From Njordibacter sp905182035 (GTDB taxonomy: Bacteria; Pseudomonadota; Gammaproteobacteria; Pseudomonadales; Balneatricaceae): DNA of 64,000 nt. Of this stretch, positions 52,194 to 60,285 are shown piece by piece (position 1 is the stretch's first letter; every line of letters begins with the position of its first letter). The notes under the pieces were generated by a model. It saw nothing but the letters and a program-made list of their open reading frames with translations, made no database searches and was not told the DNA's origin. The position numbers and the translations under genes are program-made. The stretch lies in contig NZ_CP159831.1 in the NCBI RefSeq assembly GCF_047730075.1, forward strand, positions 1,178,001 through 1,242,000. The letters run 5' to 3'.

Positions 52194-53297
52194 ATGTCTG
52201 CTTTTTATAACGTACTTGCTACCAATGATGATCTGCCCATTGCCACAAATCTACCTGTGCACAGTGGCAAAGTACGAAGTGTTTATTGGTTAAGCGCCAA
52301 GCAAAGCAAACGCTTAATTGCTAGCAAAGGTTATAATGTGGCTGCTGATGCGCCTTTGGCTGTGATGGTGATTAGCGATCGTATTTCTGCCTTCGACTGC
52401 ATATGGCACGGTGAAGGTGGGTTACAAGGTGTGCCAGGCAAAGGCGCAGCGCTTAATGCTGTAGCTAACCATTGGTTTACTCGCTTTCGTGAAGCAGGGT
52501 TGGCAGACAGCCATATTGTAGATACCCCTCACCCATTAGTTTGGATTGTACAAAAGGCTAAACCGGTGATGGTGGAAGCTATAGCGCGTCAGTTCATTAC
52601 CGGTTCTATGTGGCGTGCTTATGCGGGTGGTGAACGAGAATTCTGTGGCATAACATTACCAGAAGGTTTGCAGCAGAATCAGTGTTTGCCCGAATTGCTC
52701 ATTACTCCCTCTACTAAAGGCATTCTTAAGGGTATACCTAATGTGCCAGAAGCTGATGATGTCAATGTTACTCGAGCAGATTTAGAAGCTAACTATCGAG
52801 CATTTAACTTTGCCACCCCCACTGATATAAACCGTTATGAAAACTTGTTACGTGATGGCTTTTCTATAATTAGTCAAGATTTAGCAGCCCAAGATCAAGT
52901 GTTTGTCGATACAAAATTTGAATTTGGCTACGTGACGGATGCTAATGGTGACGATCAACTCATTTATATGGATGAAATAGGCACACCAGATTCATCTCGA
53001 ATTTGGGATGGTGCAGAGTTAAGAGCAGGTAAAGTGGTGGAGAACTCTAAAGAGGGTTTTAGACAGTTCTTGCTTAACTATGTTGATGATGCAAATATCT
53101 TACTTAATAAAAAACGCATGGTAGAGCGCGCGGCTTTGGCAAGAGACAATGCGTTGCCCTTGGAGGCTATGCAAGATATTTCTGATACTTACATCGGTAT
53201 TGCCGAGAAAATTATAGGCTGCAAGCTGGCTGTGAGCCAGCAGCCTAAGGAAGAAATTATTGACGTGTTAGACCGAGAATATGGTTTGATCCGTTAG
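52194..53297 (+). CDS. purC: SAICAR synthase PurC (long form)
   Basis: 367 residues, the long PurC type known in Vibrio and Shewanella relatives. It includes HSGKVRSVYWLS, MVISDRISAFDCIWHGEG, FITGSMWRAYAGGEREFCG, ITPSTKG, FVDTKFEFGY, MDEIGTPDSSRIW and ENSKEGFRQFLL. It joins aspartate to CAIR with ATP in purine synthesis. In Pseudomonas relatives purC follows bamC, but here some 13 kb separates them. Confidence 0.95.
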   Translation: MSAFYNVLATNDDLPIATNLPVHSGKVRSVYWLSAKQSKRLIASKGYNVAADAPLAVMVISDRISAFDCIWHGEGGLQGVPGKGAALNAVANHWFTRFREAGLADSHIVDTPHPLVWIVQKAKPVMVEAIARQFITGSMWRAYAGGEREFCGITLPEGLQQNQCLPELLITPSTKGILKGIPNVPEADDVNVTRADLEANYRAFNFATPTDINRYENLLRDGFSIISQDLAAQDQVFVDTKFEFGYVTDANGDDQLIYMDEIGTPDSSRIWDGAELRAGKVVENSKEGFRQFLLNYVDDANILLNKKRMVERAALARDNALPLEAMQDISDTYIGIAEKIIGCKLAVSQQPKEEIIDVLDREYGLIR

Positions 53298-53315
53298 ATA
53301 ACGGCAACCCACCAG

Positions 53316-54182
53316 TTAACCCATCAAATGCTGCAAGCTATCTAGTGTAGTCTTACTTTCTGTACTCAGTGGCATTACCGGCAAGCGGGTTTCTTCGCTA
53401 CATAATCCTAATAACGAAGCGGCGTACTTCACACCCGCTGGACTAGGTTCGTTAAACATGGCTGCATGCAGTGGCGTAAGCTCGTCGTGAATGCGCTTTG
53501 CTTCCTTATAATCACCCTTAAGGCAGGCTGTTTGCATCGCTGAACAACGGCTAGGTGCAACGTTTGCTGTTACAGAAATACACCCATTACCACCGACTGA
53601 ATTATATGCAACAGCCGCTAAATCGTCACCAGACAGGTAAGAGAAGTCATTGCCTAGTGCCATGCGTTCTAAACTAATACGTGAAATATCACCAGTGGCG
53701 TCTTTTACGCCCACAACGTTAGGTAGCGCCGCAAGTTTGGCCATGGTCTGTGGCTCTATATCAACAATTGCACGTGGTGGAATATTATAAATCACCATTG
53801 GAATGTCTACGCCTTGGGCGATGTACTCAAAGTGAGCATAAAGGCCCTCTTGGTTAGGGCGGTTGTAATATCCGGCGACACATAATACCGCGTCTGCGCC
53901 TAAATCTTTGGCGTGGCGTGCATAAGCTAAAGCTTCTACTGGGTTGTTAGAACCGGCTCCTGCGATGATAGGTACCCGGCCATTATTTTCCTCAACAACG
54001 ATCTCTACCACTCGTTTGTGTTCTATTTCAGACAGGGTAGGTGATTCACCGGTAGTGCCTACAGGGACTAAACCATGGGTGCCTTTATCTAGCTGCCAGT
54101 TAACGATGCGGCGTAGAGCGGCCTCATCTAACTTGCCGTTAATAAAAGGGGTAACTAAAGCGACGTATGAACCACTAAACAT
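53316..54182 (-). CDS. dapA: 4-hydroxy-tetrahydrodipicolinate synthase (DapA), alpha-like
   Basis: 288 residues with the N-terminal VALVTPF, the PVGTTGESPTL motif, the catalytic tyrosine in VIYNIPPRAIVD and the Schiff-base lysine in VVGVKDATGD. It condenses pyruvate and aspartate semialdehyde on the lysine pathway. Signatures such as VPVGTTGESPTL, GCISVTANVAP and SPAGVKYA look more like alphaproteobacterial DapA than Pseudomonas DapA, judged from memory. It is convergent with purC and not beside bamC, where dapA is normally found. Confidence 0.9.
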   Translation of the reverse strand: MFSGSYVALVTPFINGKLDEAALRRIVNWQLDKGTHGLVPVGTTGESPTLSEIEHKRVVEIVVEENNGRVPIIAGAGSNNPVEALAYARHAKDLGADAVLCVAGYYNRPNQEGLYAHFEYIAQGVDIPMVIYNIPPRAIVDIEPQTMAKLAALPNVVGVKDATGDISRISLERMALGNDFSYLSGDDLAAVAYNSVGGNGCISVTANVAPSRCSAMQTACLKGDYKEAKRIHDELTPLHAAMFNEPSPAGVKYAASLLGLCSEETRLPVMPLSTESKTTLDSLQHLMG

Positions 54183-54292
54183 TGAGATGCTTCCTAGGAC
54201 TATATAGAACTGATTTTAAACCTATGTAAGGGTATCAACAAGCCTGCAATACAGGTTATTTTGCAAGGCCTAGACATTAATGAAAAAAAATG

Positions 54293-54310
54293 ACAACATG
54301 TTGTTAACAA
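54293..54310. promoter_or_regulatory. Overlapping palindromes, candidate operator before the NCS2 permease
   Basis: ACAACATGTTGT (54293-54304) and TTGTTAACAA (54301-54310) are perfect palindromes that overlap by four bases. They lie about 85 bases before the permease start, in the 210-base divergent region shared with dapA. TTGT/ACAA half-sites are like GntR/FadR operators, and a GntR regulator gene lies just downstream of the permease. Confidence 0.4.
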
Positions 54311-54392
54311 TCTGCTGTAACAAGGTCAGGTTGACTAAGTTACCTATAATAATAATTAGAGATCTAATCATCTCAAAAACAGTGAGAATAAT

Positions 54393-55712
54393 ATGTCAAA
54401 AGTAAATCCCTCCGTCTACAGCGATGCAAACCTAACCCCCCCAATGCATGAAGCGCTGCCGTTGGGGCTGCAACATGTCCTTGCAATGTTTGCCTCTAAC
54501 GTAACACCTGCAATTATCGTTGCTGGTGCCGCCGGTTTGGCCTTTGGAGGCGCCGAACAGGTGTATCTAATTCAGATGGCAATGTTATTTGCAGGAATCG
54601 CAACTCTTTTTCAAACCATTGGGATTGGCCCCATCGGAGCTCGGTTGCCAATCATGCAAGGTACAAGTTTTGCCTTTGTAGGAGTGCTCGCTGGGATTGC
54701 AGCAACGCAGGGGCTTGGGGTCGCCTTGACCTCATGCATCATTGCAGGCGCTATTCACTTCGCTTTGGGCGCAGTGATCGTCAGTATTCGGAGCTGGTTC
54801 CCTCCGTTGGTTACAGGTTTGGTTATTTTGGCGATTGGTCTTTATCTCATTCCCGTTGGCATCAAATATGCCGCAGGTGGTGCGGCTGACTTTCAAATGG
54901 CTGCGGACAGTTTTGGATCTTTAAAGCATTGGTCTGTCGCTTTGACCGTTATTTTGGTGGCTCTGGTGGTTAAATTCAAAACCAATGGCATTTTATCTAA
55001 TGCGGCGATTTTAATGGGTCTTGTCGCTGGTTATGTTTTGGCCTACATACTTGGGATGGTATCCTTTGGCGCGGTTGAAAAGGCCAGCTGGATTACCGGT
55101 CTTCAAGTCATGCCCTTTGGCTTTGAATTCAACTTAGGCGCTGTCATCGGGGTAACTTTGATATCGATCGTGTCGGCGGTTGAAACGGTGGGCGATGCCT
55201 CAGCAACCACAAAAGCAGGCGCTGGTCGCGAAGCAACGGACGACGAAATTTCTGGAGCGACTTATGCAGATGGCTTGGGCACAGCCGTTGCCGGTGTGTT
55301 TGGCGGTTTGCCAAATACTTCGTTCAGTCAAAATGTGGGCATCGTCGGTATGACCGGTGTCATGAGCCGCCACGTTGTGACCATTGCTGGTGTCATAATG
55401 CTAATTTGTGGCCTGTTGCCAAAGGTGGGCGCGACTATCGCCTCAATGCCTTTTCCTGTGCTGGGCGGTGGTGTGATTGTGATGTTTGGCATGGTTGCAG
55501 CGGCAGGGATGAATGTTCTGACAGAGGTGTCAATGACCCGGCGTAACATGATTATTATTGCAATATCACTAACGGTTGGTTTGGGTCTCAATTTGGTACC
55601 AACTGCTGTGCAATATTTGCCAGGTATCTGGAACACCCTTGCCACATCAGCGGTTGCTCCAACAGCATTTCTAGCAATTGTATTGAACCAGATTTTGCCA
55701 GACGATGCTTAA
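54393..55712 (+). CDS. NCS2 family uracil/xanthine permease
   Basis: 439 residues with about 12-14 membrane helices and the NCS2 motifs LPIMQGTSFAFVG, the signature ETVGDASATTKAGAGR and GGLPNTSFSQNVGIVGMTGV. It imports a nucleobase such as uracil, xanthine or urate with protons. Leucine codon use (few TTA, many CTT/CTG/TTG) and GTC/ATC/GGC-rich stretches differ from neighbouring genes, suggesting transfer. A strong terminator follows, then a GntR regulator. Confidence 0.93.
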   Translation: MSKVNPSVYSDANLTPPMHEALPLGLQHVLAMFASNVTPAIIVAGAAGLAFGGAEQVYLIQMAMLFAGIATLFQTIGIGPIGARLPIMQGTSFAFVGVLAGIAATQGLGVALTSCIIAGAIHFALGAVIVSIRSWFPPLVTGLVILAIGLYLIPVGIKYAAGGAADFQMAADSFGSLKHWSVALTVILVALVVKFKTNGILSNAAILMGLVAGYVLAYILGMVSFGAVEKASWITGLQVMPFGFEFNLGAVIGVTLISIVSAVETVGDASATTKAGAGREATDDEISGATYADGLGTAVAGVFGGLPNTSFSQNVGIVGMTGVMSRHVVTIAGVIMLICGLLPKVGATIASMPFPVLGGGVIVMFGMVAAAGMNVLTEVSMTRRNMIIIAISLTVGLGLNLVPTAVQYLPGIWNTLATSAVAPTAFLAIVLNQILPDDA

Positions 55713-55742
55713 ATCACATCCACATACTTAGTTAAGTATATG

Positions 55743-55769
55743 AAGGGCAACTAAGGTTGCCCTTTTTTT
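55743..55769 (+). terminator. Rho-independent terminator after the NCS2 permease
   Basis: AAGGGCAAC (55743-55751) pairs perfectly with GTTGCCCTT (55756-55764) around the loop TAAG, then seven T (55763-55769). It separates the permease from the regulator gene. Confidence 0.92.
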
Positions 55770-55797
55770 GGTTCTAATATAGGGAATTGGGCATTTT

Positions 55798-56475
55798 ATG
55801 TATAAACAGGAAGTTACTGTTATTGATGAGACCATTGTTGGTGCTATTGTTAATGATGTCATGGAACAACGTATAGGGCCTGGTGCACGTTTAAGTGAAA
55901 AGTTTCTGTGTGACCGTTTTGGTGCCAGTAGAATGTACGTGAGAAGGGCTTTACTAACCTTGGCTAATAAAGGCATTGTAGAGTTACAGGCCAACAAAGG
56001 TGCCAGCATTCGTAGGCCAACTTTGCAGCAAGCTGTCACCTTATTTAAAACTCGAAAGTCAATTGAATCTATTATTATTAAAGACGTTGTGCTGCAAAGA
56101 AGTGACGCTGATATTGTTACACTCAACGCTCATATGGCATTGGAAGAACAAGCATTTATTAACAATGACCGTCATGAATTGATTCGGTTATCTTGTGAAT
56201 TTCACTTACTCATTGCCAGTTTCCAAAATAATTATTTGCTAACTGGTTTTATGCAAACCTTAGTTACAGAATCTAGCTTAATTATTGCTATGTATGGTCA
56301 GCACAGTTTTTCTAATTGTCCTCCTAGTGAGCATCGCCACTTAGTAGATGCAATAAAAAATCAAGATCAACACATAGCATTAGACTTGATGCTCGAGCAT
56401 TTAGAGCATATTGAAGCGGATTTGACACTTATTAACGGCAGAGGGTTAGATAGTTCTGCAACATTTGGAGTTTGA
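55798..56475 (+). CDS. GntR family regulator with FCD domain
   Basis: 225 residues with an N-terminal GntR winged helix (IGPGARLSEKFLCDRFGASRMYVRRALLTLANKGIVEL) and an all-helical FCD ligand domain (about 80-215) with the metal-site histidine pattern CEFHLLIA and EHRHLVDAI. FadR-subfamily regulators respond to organic acids or related metabolites. It lies just after the nucleobase permease and three bases before ogt. Control of the permease is a reasonable guess only. Confidence 0.88.
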   Translation: MYKQEVTVIDETIVGAIVNDVMEQRIGPGARLSEKFLCDRFGASRMYVRRALLTLANKGIVELQANKGASIRRPTLQQAVTLFKTRKSIESIIIKDVVLQRSDADIVTLNAHMALEEQAFINNDRHELIRLSCEFHLLIASFQNNYLLTGFMQTLVTESSLIIAMYGQHSFSNCPPSEHRHLVDAIKNQDQHIALDLMLEHLEHIEADLTLINGRGLDSSATFGV

Positions 56476-56478
56476 ATA

Positions 56479-56958
56479 ATGCAACTTGAATACACCTACA
56501 TGGAGACCCCCGTAGGGCAGCTGATGTTAGCTGGTGAGGGCGAAGTATTGCATCACTTGAGTTTCCCCAGTGGCAAAATGTGCTTCAAACCAAAGCCAGA
56601 TTGGGATTATCATGCAGCTGCCTTTAAACAAACTCGGCATCAAATAGACGACTACTTTGCTGGCCAACTAAAACGATTTGATCTGGCGCTAGCACCCAGC
56701 GGCACTGAATTTCAAATGCAGGTGTTAGGTGCGCTACAAAAAATTCCTTTTGGCCAAATGCGTAGCTACAAAGATATTGCAGAGGCCATAGGTCGCCCTA
56801 ATTCAATGCGTGCCGTAGGGGCTGCTAATGGACGCAACCCCATCCCATTGATTATCCCATGCCACCGAGTGGTAGGCGCTGATGGCAGTCTTACGGGCTT
56901 TGGTGGTGGTTTAGATGCCAAGGCATTTCTGCTGCGCCTAGAAGGCGCAATAAGTTAG
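56479..56958 (+). CDS. ogt: Methylated-DNA-[protein]-cysteine methyltransferase
   Basis: 159 residues with the acceptor motif IPCHRVVGADGSLTGFGGG (Cys128) and the helix-turn-helix region FGQMRSYKDIAEAIGRPNSMRAVGAANGRNP. It removes methyl groups from O6-methylguanine by suicidal transfer. It lacks the N-terminal Ada domain, so it is Ogt-type. It is three bases after the GntR gene and may share its transcript. Confidence 0.95.
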   Translation: MQLEYTYMETPVGQLMLAGEGEVLHHLSFPSGKMCFKPKPDWDYHAAAFKQTRHQIDDYFAGQLKRFDLALAPSGTEFQMQVLGALQKIPFGQMRSYKDIAEAIGRPNSMRAVGAANGRNPIPLIIPCHRVVGADGSLTGFGGGLDAKAFLLRLEGAIS

Positions 56959-56978
56959 CTGTTGCTTAAACCCATGTG

Positions 56979-57662
56979 TTAGCGTGCAGTTTGATTGAAT
57001 AGTACTTTACGTGATTCTTTGTTGATAATGCTCGTTCGACGCTCATCACCTAAACGTTCGCCCTTGGCTGCGGCAGTCCTTGCTTGTATTGTATCTAGCC
57101 AGTGCTTGAGGTGCGGGAACTGCGCCAGATCTTGGCCCTGGCGTTGATACAATAAAACCCATGGCCAACTGGCCATGTCAGCAATACTGTAGTCTCCAGC
57201 GATGAACTCCCGATCAGCTAATCTATGATTTAACACACCATATAGGCGGTTACACTCGTTGGTGTAACGTTCTATTCCGTAGGGCACTTGTTCTGGTGCG
57301 TAATGACGAAAGTGATGGGCCTGGCCTGCCATTGGGCCTAAGCCTCCCATCTGCCAAAACAACCATTGGTTGATTTCTTGCTGCTGTCGCAAATCATTAC
57401 TGTAAAATCGGCCATACTTTTGAGCCAGATAGAGCAGTATCGCACCCGATTCGAAAATGCTGACCGGCGCACCACCGTCAGCTGGCGCATGATCAACAAT
57501 AGCGGGTATGCGGTTGTTAGGCGAAATGATTAGAAATTCAGCCTTAAACTGTTCTCCTTTGCTCATATCGACCCACTGGGTTTGATAGGGCACACCTAGT
57601 TCTTCCAATAATATAGATATTTTTTTACCGTTGGGTGTAGGCCAATAATATAGGTCAATCAT
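56979..57662 (-). CDS. Glutathione S-transferase (YfcG/YghU-like)
   Basis: 227 residues with an N-terminal thioredoxin-like domain (MIDLYYWPTPNGKKISILLEELGVPYQ, NRIPAIVDHAP, FESGAILLYLAQKYG) and a C-terminal helical domain (about 95-205, WLFWQMGGLGPMAGQAHHFR). The TPNG/K and WQMGGLGPMAGQ patterns match the Nu-class disulfide-bond reductases YfcG and YghU, which use glutathione. Palindromes lie upstream at 57713-57732. Confidence 0.9.
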   Translation of the reverse strand: MIDLYYWPTPNGKKISILLEELGVPYQTQWVDMSKGEQFKAEFLIISPNNRIPAIVDHAPADGGAPVSIFESGAILLYLAQKYGRFYSNDLRQQQEINQWLFWQMGGLGPMAGQAHHFRHYAPEQVPYGIERYTNECNRLYGVLNHRLADREFIAGDYSIADMASWPWVLLYQRQGQDLAQFPHLKHWLDTIQARTAAAKGERLGDERRTSIINKESRKVLFNQTAR

Positions 57663-57712
57663 GCAATGATGCTCCGCTTATATTTCCTGATGCCTTAAAT
57701 TATAGCGTGCCA

Positions 57713-57732
57713 ACAAGTTCTTGTACGCGTAC
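57713..57732. repeat. Two overlapping short palindromes upstream of the GST gene
   Basis: ACAAGTTCTTGT (57713-57724, ACAAG/CTTGT around TT) and GTACGCGTAC (57723-57732) are short inverted repeats, the second perfect. They lie 50-70 bases before the leftward GST start, in the 117-base gap to the transporter gene. Confidence 0.45.
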
Positions 57733-57779
57733 TTAGCCTTTATCTATAGCAGAATCCACTGTTCGACATTTGGCATAAA

Positions 57780-58682
57780 TTATTCAGTGATACTGTTAGC
57801 TAACGGTTTAGTAGGTTTGCTTTGTTGATAATAGATATATACACCTGAAAGGGTGACTGAACTTCCTACCAACTGCCAAAGGGTAAGGGTTTCACCCAAG
57901 ATTAGGTAGCCAAAAGTGAGGGTGAAAAATGGTTGAAGTAATATAAAACCCGCCAAACGACTCATGCCATGGCGATGAATTAGCCCATACCAAAGGCTGT
58001 AAGACAAGATGGACGAACACAGCACTACGTAAGTTAAGGATAGCATAGTGCTGGTGGTGAACTGTGGCAGCATAGGTGCAGCGTCTGCCTGTAACAGGTA
58101 GGCTACAAAACACAAAGGCGCAGTAATAATGGCAATCCAGAACTGAATAGAAAGTACTGGCAGTTGTTTTAGTTTGCGGATTTGGATGTTACCAACGGCC
58201 CACATAAATGTGCTTAGTATGACGATTAATATACCCCACTGAAGGTCACTTTGGCCTAATAGTAACGTTGGTAACATAGCCCCCAAGGTGGCTAAAATGA
58301 TGGCTATAGTTTGCAGTGGCGTAATTCGTTCGTTAAGAAATAAGTAACTCAATAAGGCTGAGAAGGGCGCGCCTAATAAAAAACAAACACTAGCAATTAC
58401 TCCTGGCACCATAGAGATACCTATTGCTAATAGGTAAAAGTGGCCAAGCCCCATAACTAGAGCAATAGGTAGCAATGGCTGTAACTGAGCTGTGGATATT
58501 TTCACAAAGGGTAGCAGCACTATGGCAAGTAATAGAAAGCGTGCCGAGGTGAATAATAAGGGGTCCATGTCATTGAGGGCGACTTTCATGCAAACAATGT
58601 TAACGCCCCATATAGCAGCCACTAAGGTTGCTCCTAGGGCAGGTTTTCCTAACCAATCAATTTCTTTCATGCCTGTGTCCAC
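57780..58682 (-). CDS. EamA/DMT family transporter
   Basis: 300 residues with ten predicted membrane helices in two EamA halves (LVAAIWGVNIVCMKVALNDMDPLLFTSARFL and ILIVILSTFMWAVGNIQIRKL). Drug/metabolite transporters of this family export amino acids or other small metabolites. Substrate unknown. It is leftward, with a bidirectional terminator about 40 bases upstream of its start, so it is transcribed separately from the FAD oxidoreductase. Confidence 0.88.
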   Translation of the reverse strand: MDTGMKEIDWLGKPALGATLVAAIWGVNIVCMKVALNDMDPLLFTSARFLLLAIVLLPFVKISTAQLQPLLPIALVMGLGHFYLLAIGISMVPGVIASVCFLLGAPFSALLSYLFLNERITPLQTIAIILATLGAMLPTLLLGQSDLQWGILIVILSTFMWAVGNIQIRKLKQLPVLSIQFWIAIITAPLCFVAYLLQADAAPMLPQFTTSTMLSLTYVVLCSSILSYSLWYGLIHRHGMSRLAGFILLQPFFTLTFGYLILGETLTLWQLVGSSVTLSGVYIYYQQSKPTKPLANSITE

Positions 58683-58723
58683 TGCAACATTCTAGGCGCC
58701 ATTATGCGTTAAATAACAGGCAC

Positions 58724-58752
58724 AAAAAAGCCCTGATAAACAGGGCTTTTTT
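58724..58752 (-). terminator. Bidirectional rho-independent terminator
   Basis: AAAAAAGCCCTG (58724-58735) is the exact complement of CAGGGCTTTTTT (58741-58752) around the loop ATAAA. It ends the leftward FAD oxidoreductase transcript (stop at 58780) and would also work rightward. Confidence 0.95.
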
Positions 58753-58779
58753 AGCTTGGTTCTGCTTACAAAGTAAGGT

Positions 58780-60120
58780 TTATGACCAAGGGAATGGGCT
58801 GCTCGATACAGGGTGTAGTTTACCCTGCTCGTAGCGGCTCAAGCGGAACGGCTCAAGCAAACTGTGGCTTTGGCCAGTTGCAATTTCATTCGCTACCAAT
58901 TTGCCTACGCCCAACATTTTGTAGCCGTGGTTTGAGTCAGCAATGAAGTACGCATTGTTGTGGAATACGTCAAAGATCGGGAAAGAGTCTGGTGTGAAAC
59001 AACCAATACCACCACTTGGCTCATCCTTGAATTTAGCCATTGTGCCTTCAAAACGCTTTTGACAATGAGCCAAAGCAGAAACCCACATATGTGCGAATTC
59101 TTGGCCAACCACAAACTCTGGAGAGTCTGGGCCGTATGGGTCAACAGCTACTTCGTCTGGGTTGGTCTTTACCGGGAATGGTGCAGCACCACCTTGAACT
59201 CCACCAAAGTGGAAGTCTGGCTTGTAGTAAATGCCCCACATTTCGTCGGTTACTAAGCTGCCGTCTTCACATGAGTAAAGTGGGGCGTTAGAGTCTACGT
59301 GGATAACTGGAGGCATGTTGCCCTCATTGTCCACTTGTAGCTTGGGATCAACACCCAAGGTACCTTCCTGGAGAGACCAGTATATCCACATTGGAATGTC
59401 CGTGTGAATAAGGTCGTCCGCTCCTTTAATGCTAACGGTCTTAGGCAATTCTAGCATTTCCCACAAGCTTTTAGCCCATGGGCCAGCACCGATGACAACG
59501 TAATCACAGGCGATGTTGCCTTGGTCTGTCTCAACGTGAGTGACACAACCTTCGTTACGAGTGAAACCAGTAACGGTTACGCCACTGATAATGCGAATGT
59601 TTTCGTTCTCTACTTTGGCCGCTAAACCATACATGGCTTTAGTGTTGTTGGCATAACCACCTTTAGCTTCATGTAATACAGAGGTGATGCCCTGTGCTTG
59701 CCAATCGTGGAAGATGCCTTTCATGTATTTAGTGCAGTCGGCTTCGCCTTCAATAAAAGTAGAAGGGTAATCAATGGCTTTTTGCTGCTGGTAGATTGTA
59801 GCTACGTCTGCGTGCATTGACTCAGGGCTAATTTGCATGTAACCCACAGGGTGGTATGAATAGGCTTGCATATCTGATTCCCAAACTTCTACAGAATGAG
59901 CCATCAGTTCACGCATAGCAGGTTGGAAGTAATTGTTGCGAACTACACCACAAGCAATGCCAGTTGCACCAGCAGCAATGCCGTTCTTATCAAGGATGAT
60001 AATGTCACGACCATCGCCTTTACCATTTGCTTTAAGTTCTAAAGCGAGGTGATAAGCTGTACTTAAACCATGAATACCTGCACCTACAATGACGTAGGGA
60101 GAAGAAGAAGGAAAGGCCAT
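58780..60120 (-). CDS. DAO-family FAD-dependent oxidoreductase
   Basis: 446 residues from ATG 60120, chosen because GGAG lies six bases upstream (an in-frame start 12 bases earlier does not). The N-terminal FAD fold shows YVIVGAGIHGLSTAYHL. The middle has YVVIGAGPWAKSLWEML, and the C-terminal end has IADSNHGYKMLGVGKLVANEI. It resembles sarcosine or D-amino-acid oxidase and dehydrogenase proteins (DadA, SoxB). Codon use is biased to GGT, GCT, CGT, AAC, TTC, as in highly expressed genes. The divergent GlxA-type regulator suggests induction by a methylated amine or amino acid. Confidence 0.87.
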   Translation of the reverse strand: MAFPSSSPYVIVGAGIHGLSTAYHLALELKANGKGDGRDIIILDKNGIAAGATGIACGVVRNNYFQPAMRELMAHSVEVWESDMQAYSYHPVGYMQISPESMHADVATIYQQQKAIDYPSTFIEGEADCTKYMKGIFHDWQAQGITSVLHEAKGGYANNTKAMYGLAAKVENENIRIISGVTVTGFTRNEGCVTHVETDQGNIACDYVVIGAGPWAKSLWEMLELPKTVSIKGADDLIHTDIPMWIYWSLQEGTLGVDPKLQVDNEGNMPPVIHVDSNAPLYSCEDGSLVTDEMWGIYYKPDFHFGGVQGGAAPFPVKTNPDEVAVDPYGPDSPEFVVGQEFAHMWVSALAHCQKRFEGTMAKFKDEPSGGIGCFTPDSFPIFDVFHNNAYFIADSNHGYKMLGVGKLVANEIATGQSHSLLEPFRLSRYEQGKLHPVSSSPFPWS

Positions 60121-60285
60121 CAAGGACTCCAATTGGATTATGTTTATTTATCAAGTGGTAGTCATAATGCGCTTTCATGTTTAAATAAAAACCACTTAAG
60201 ACGACTTTTAATGAGACAAAACCGACAATAAGGGCTAATCTAGTAAGAAAATGGCCTAGCGGTCTATGTTTTCAATGGATCTACG

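Noticed and set aside
54345..54350. TATAAT before the permease paired with TTGACT at 54331
   Set aside because: Spacing between the two hexamers is only eight bases, too short for a sigma-70 promoter.
54183..54392. Purine riboswitch before the nucleobase permease
   Set aside because: No recognisable three-way junction or conserved loop sequences. The palindromes suggest protein binding.
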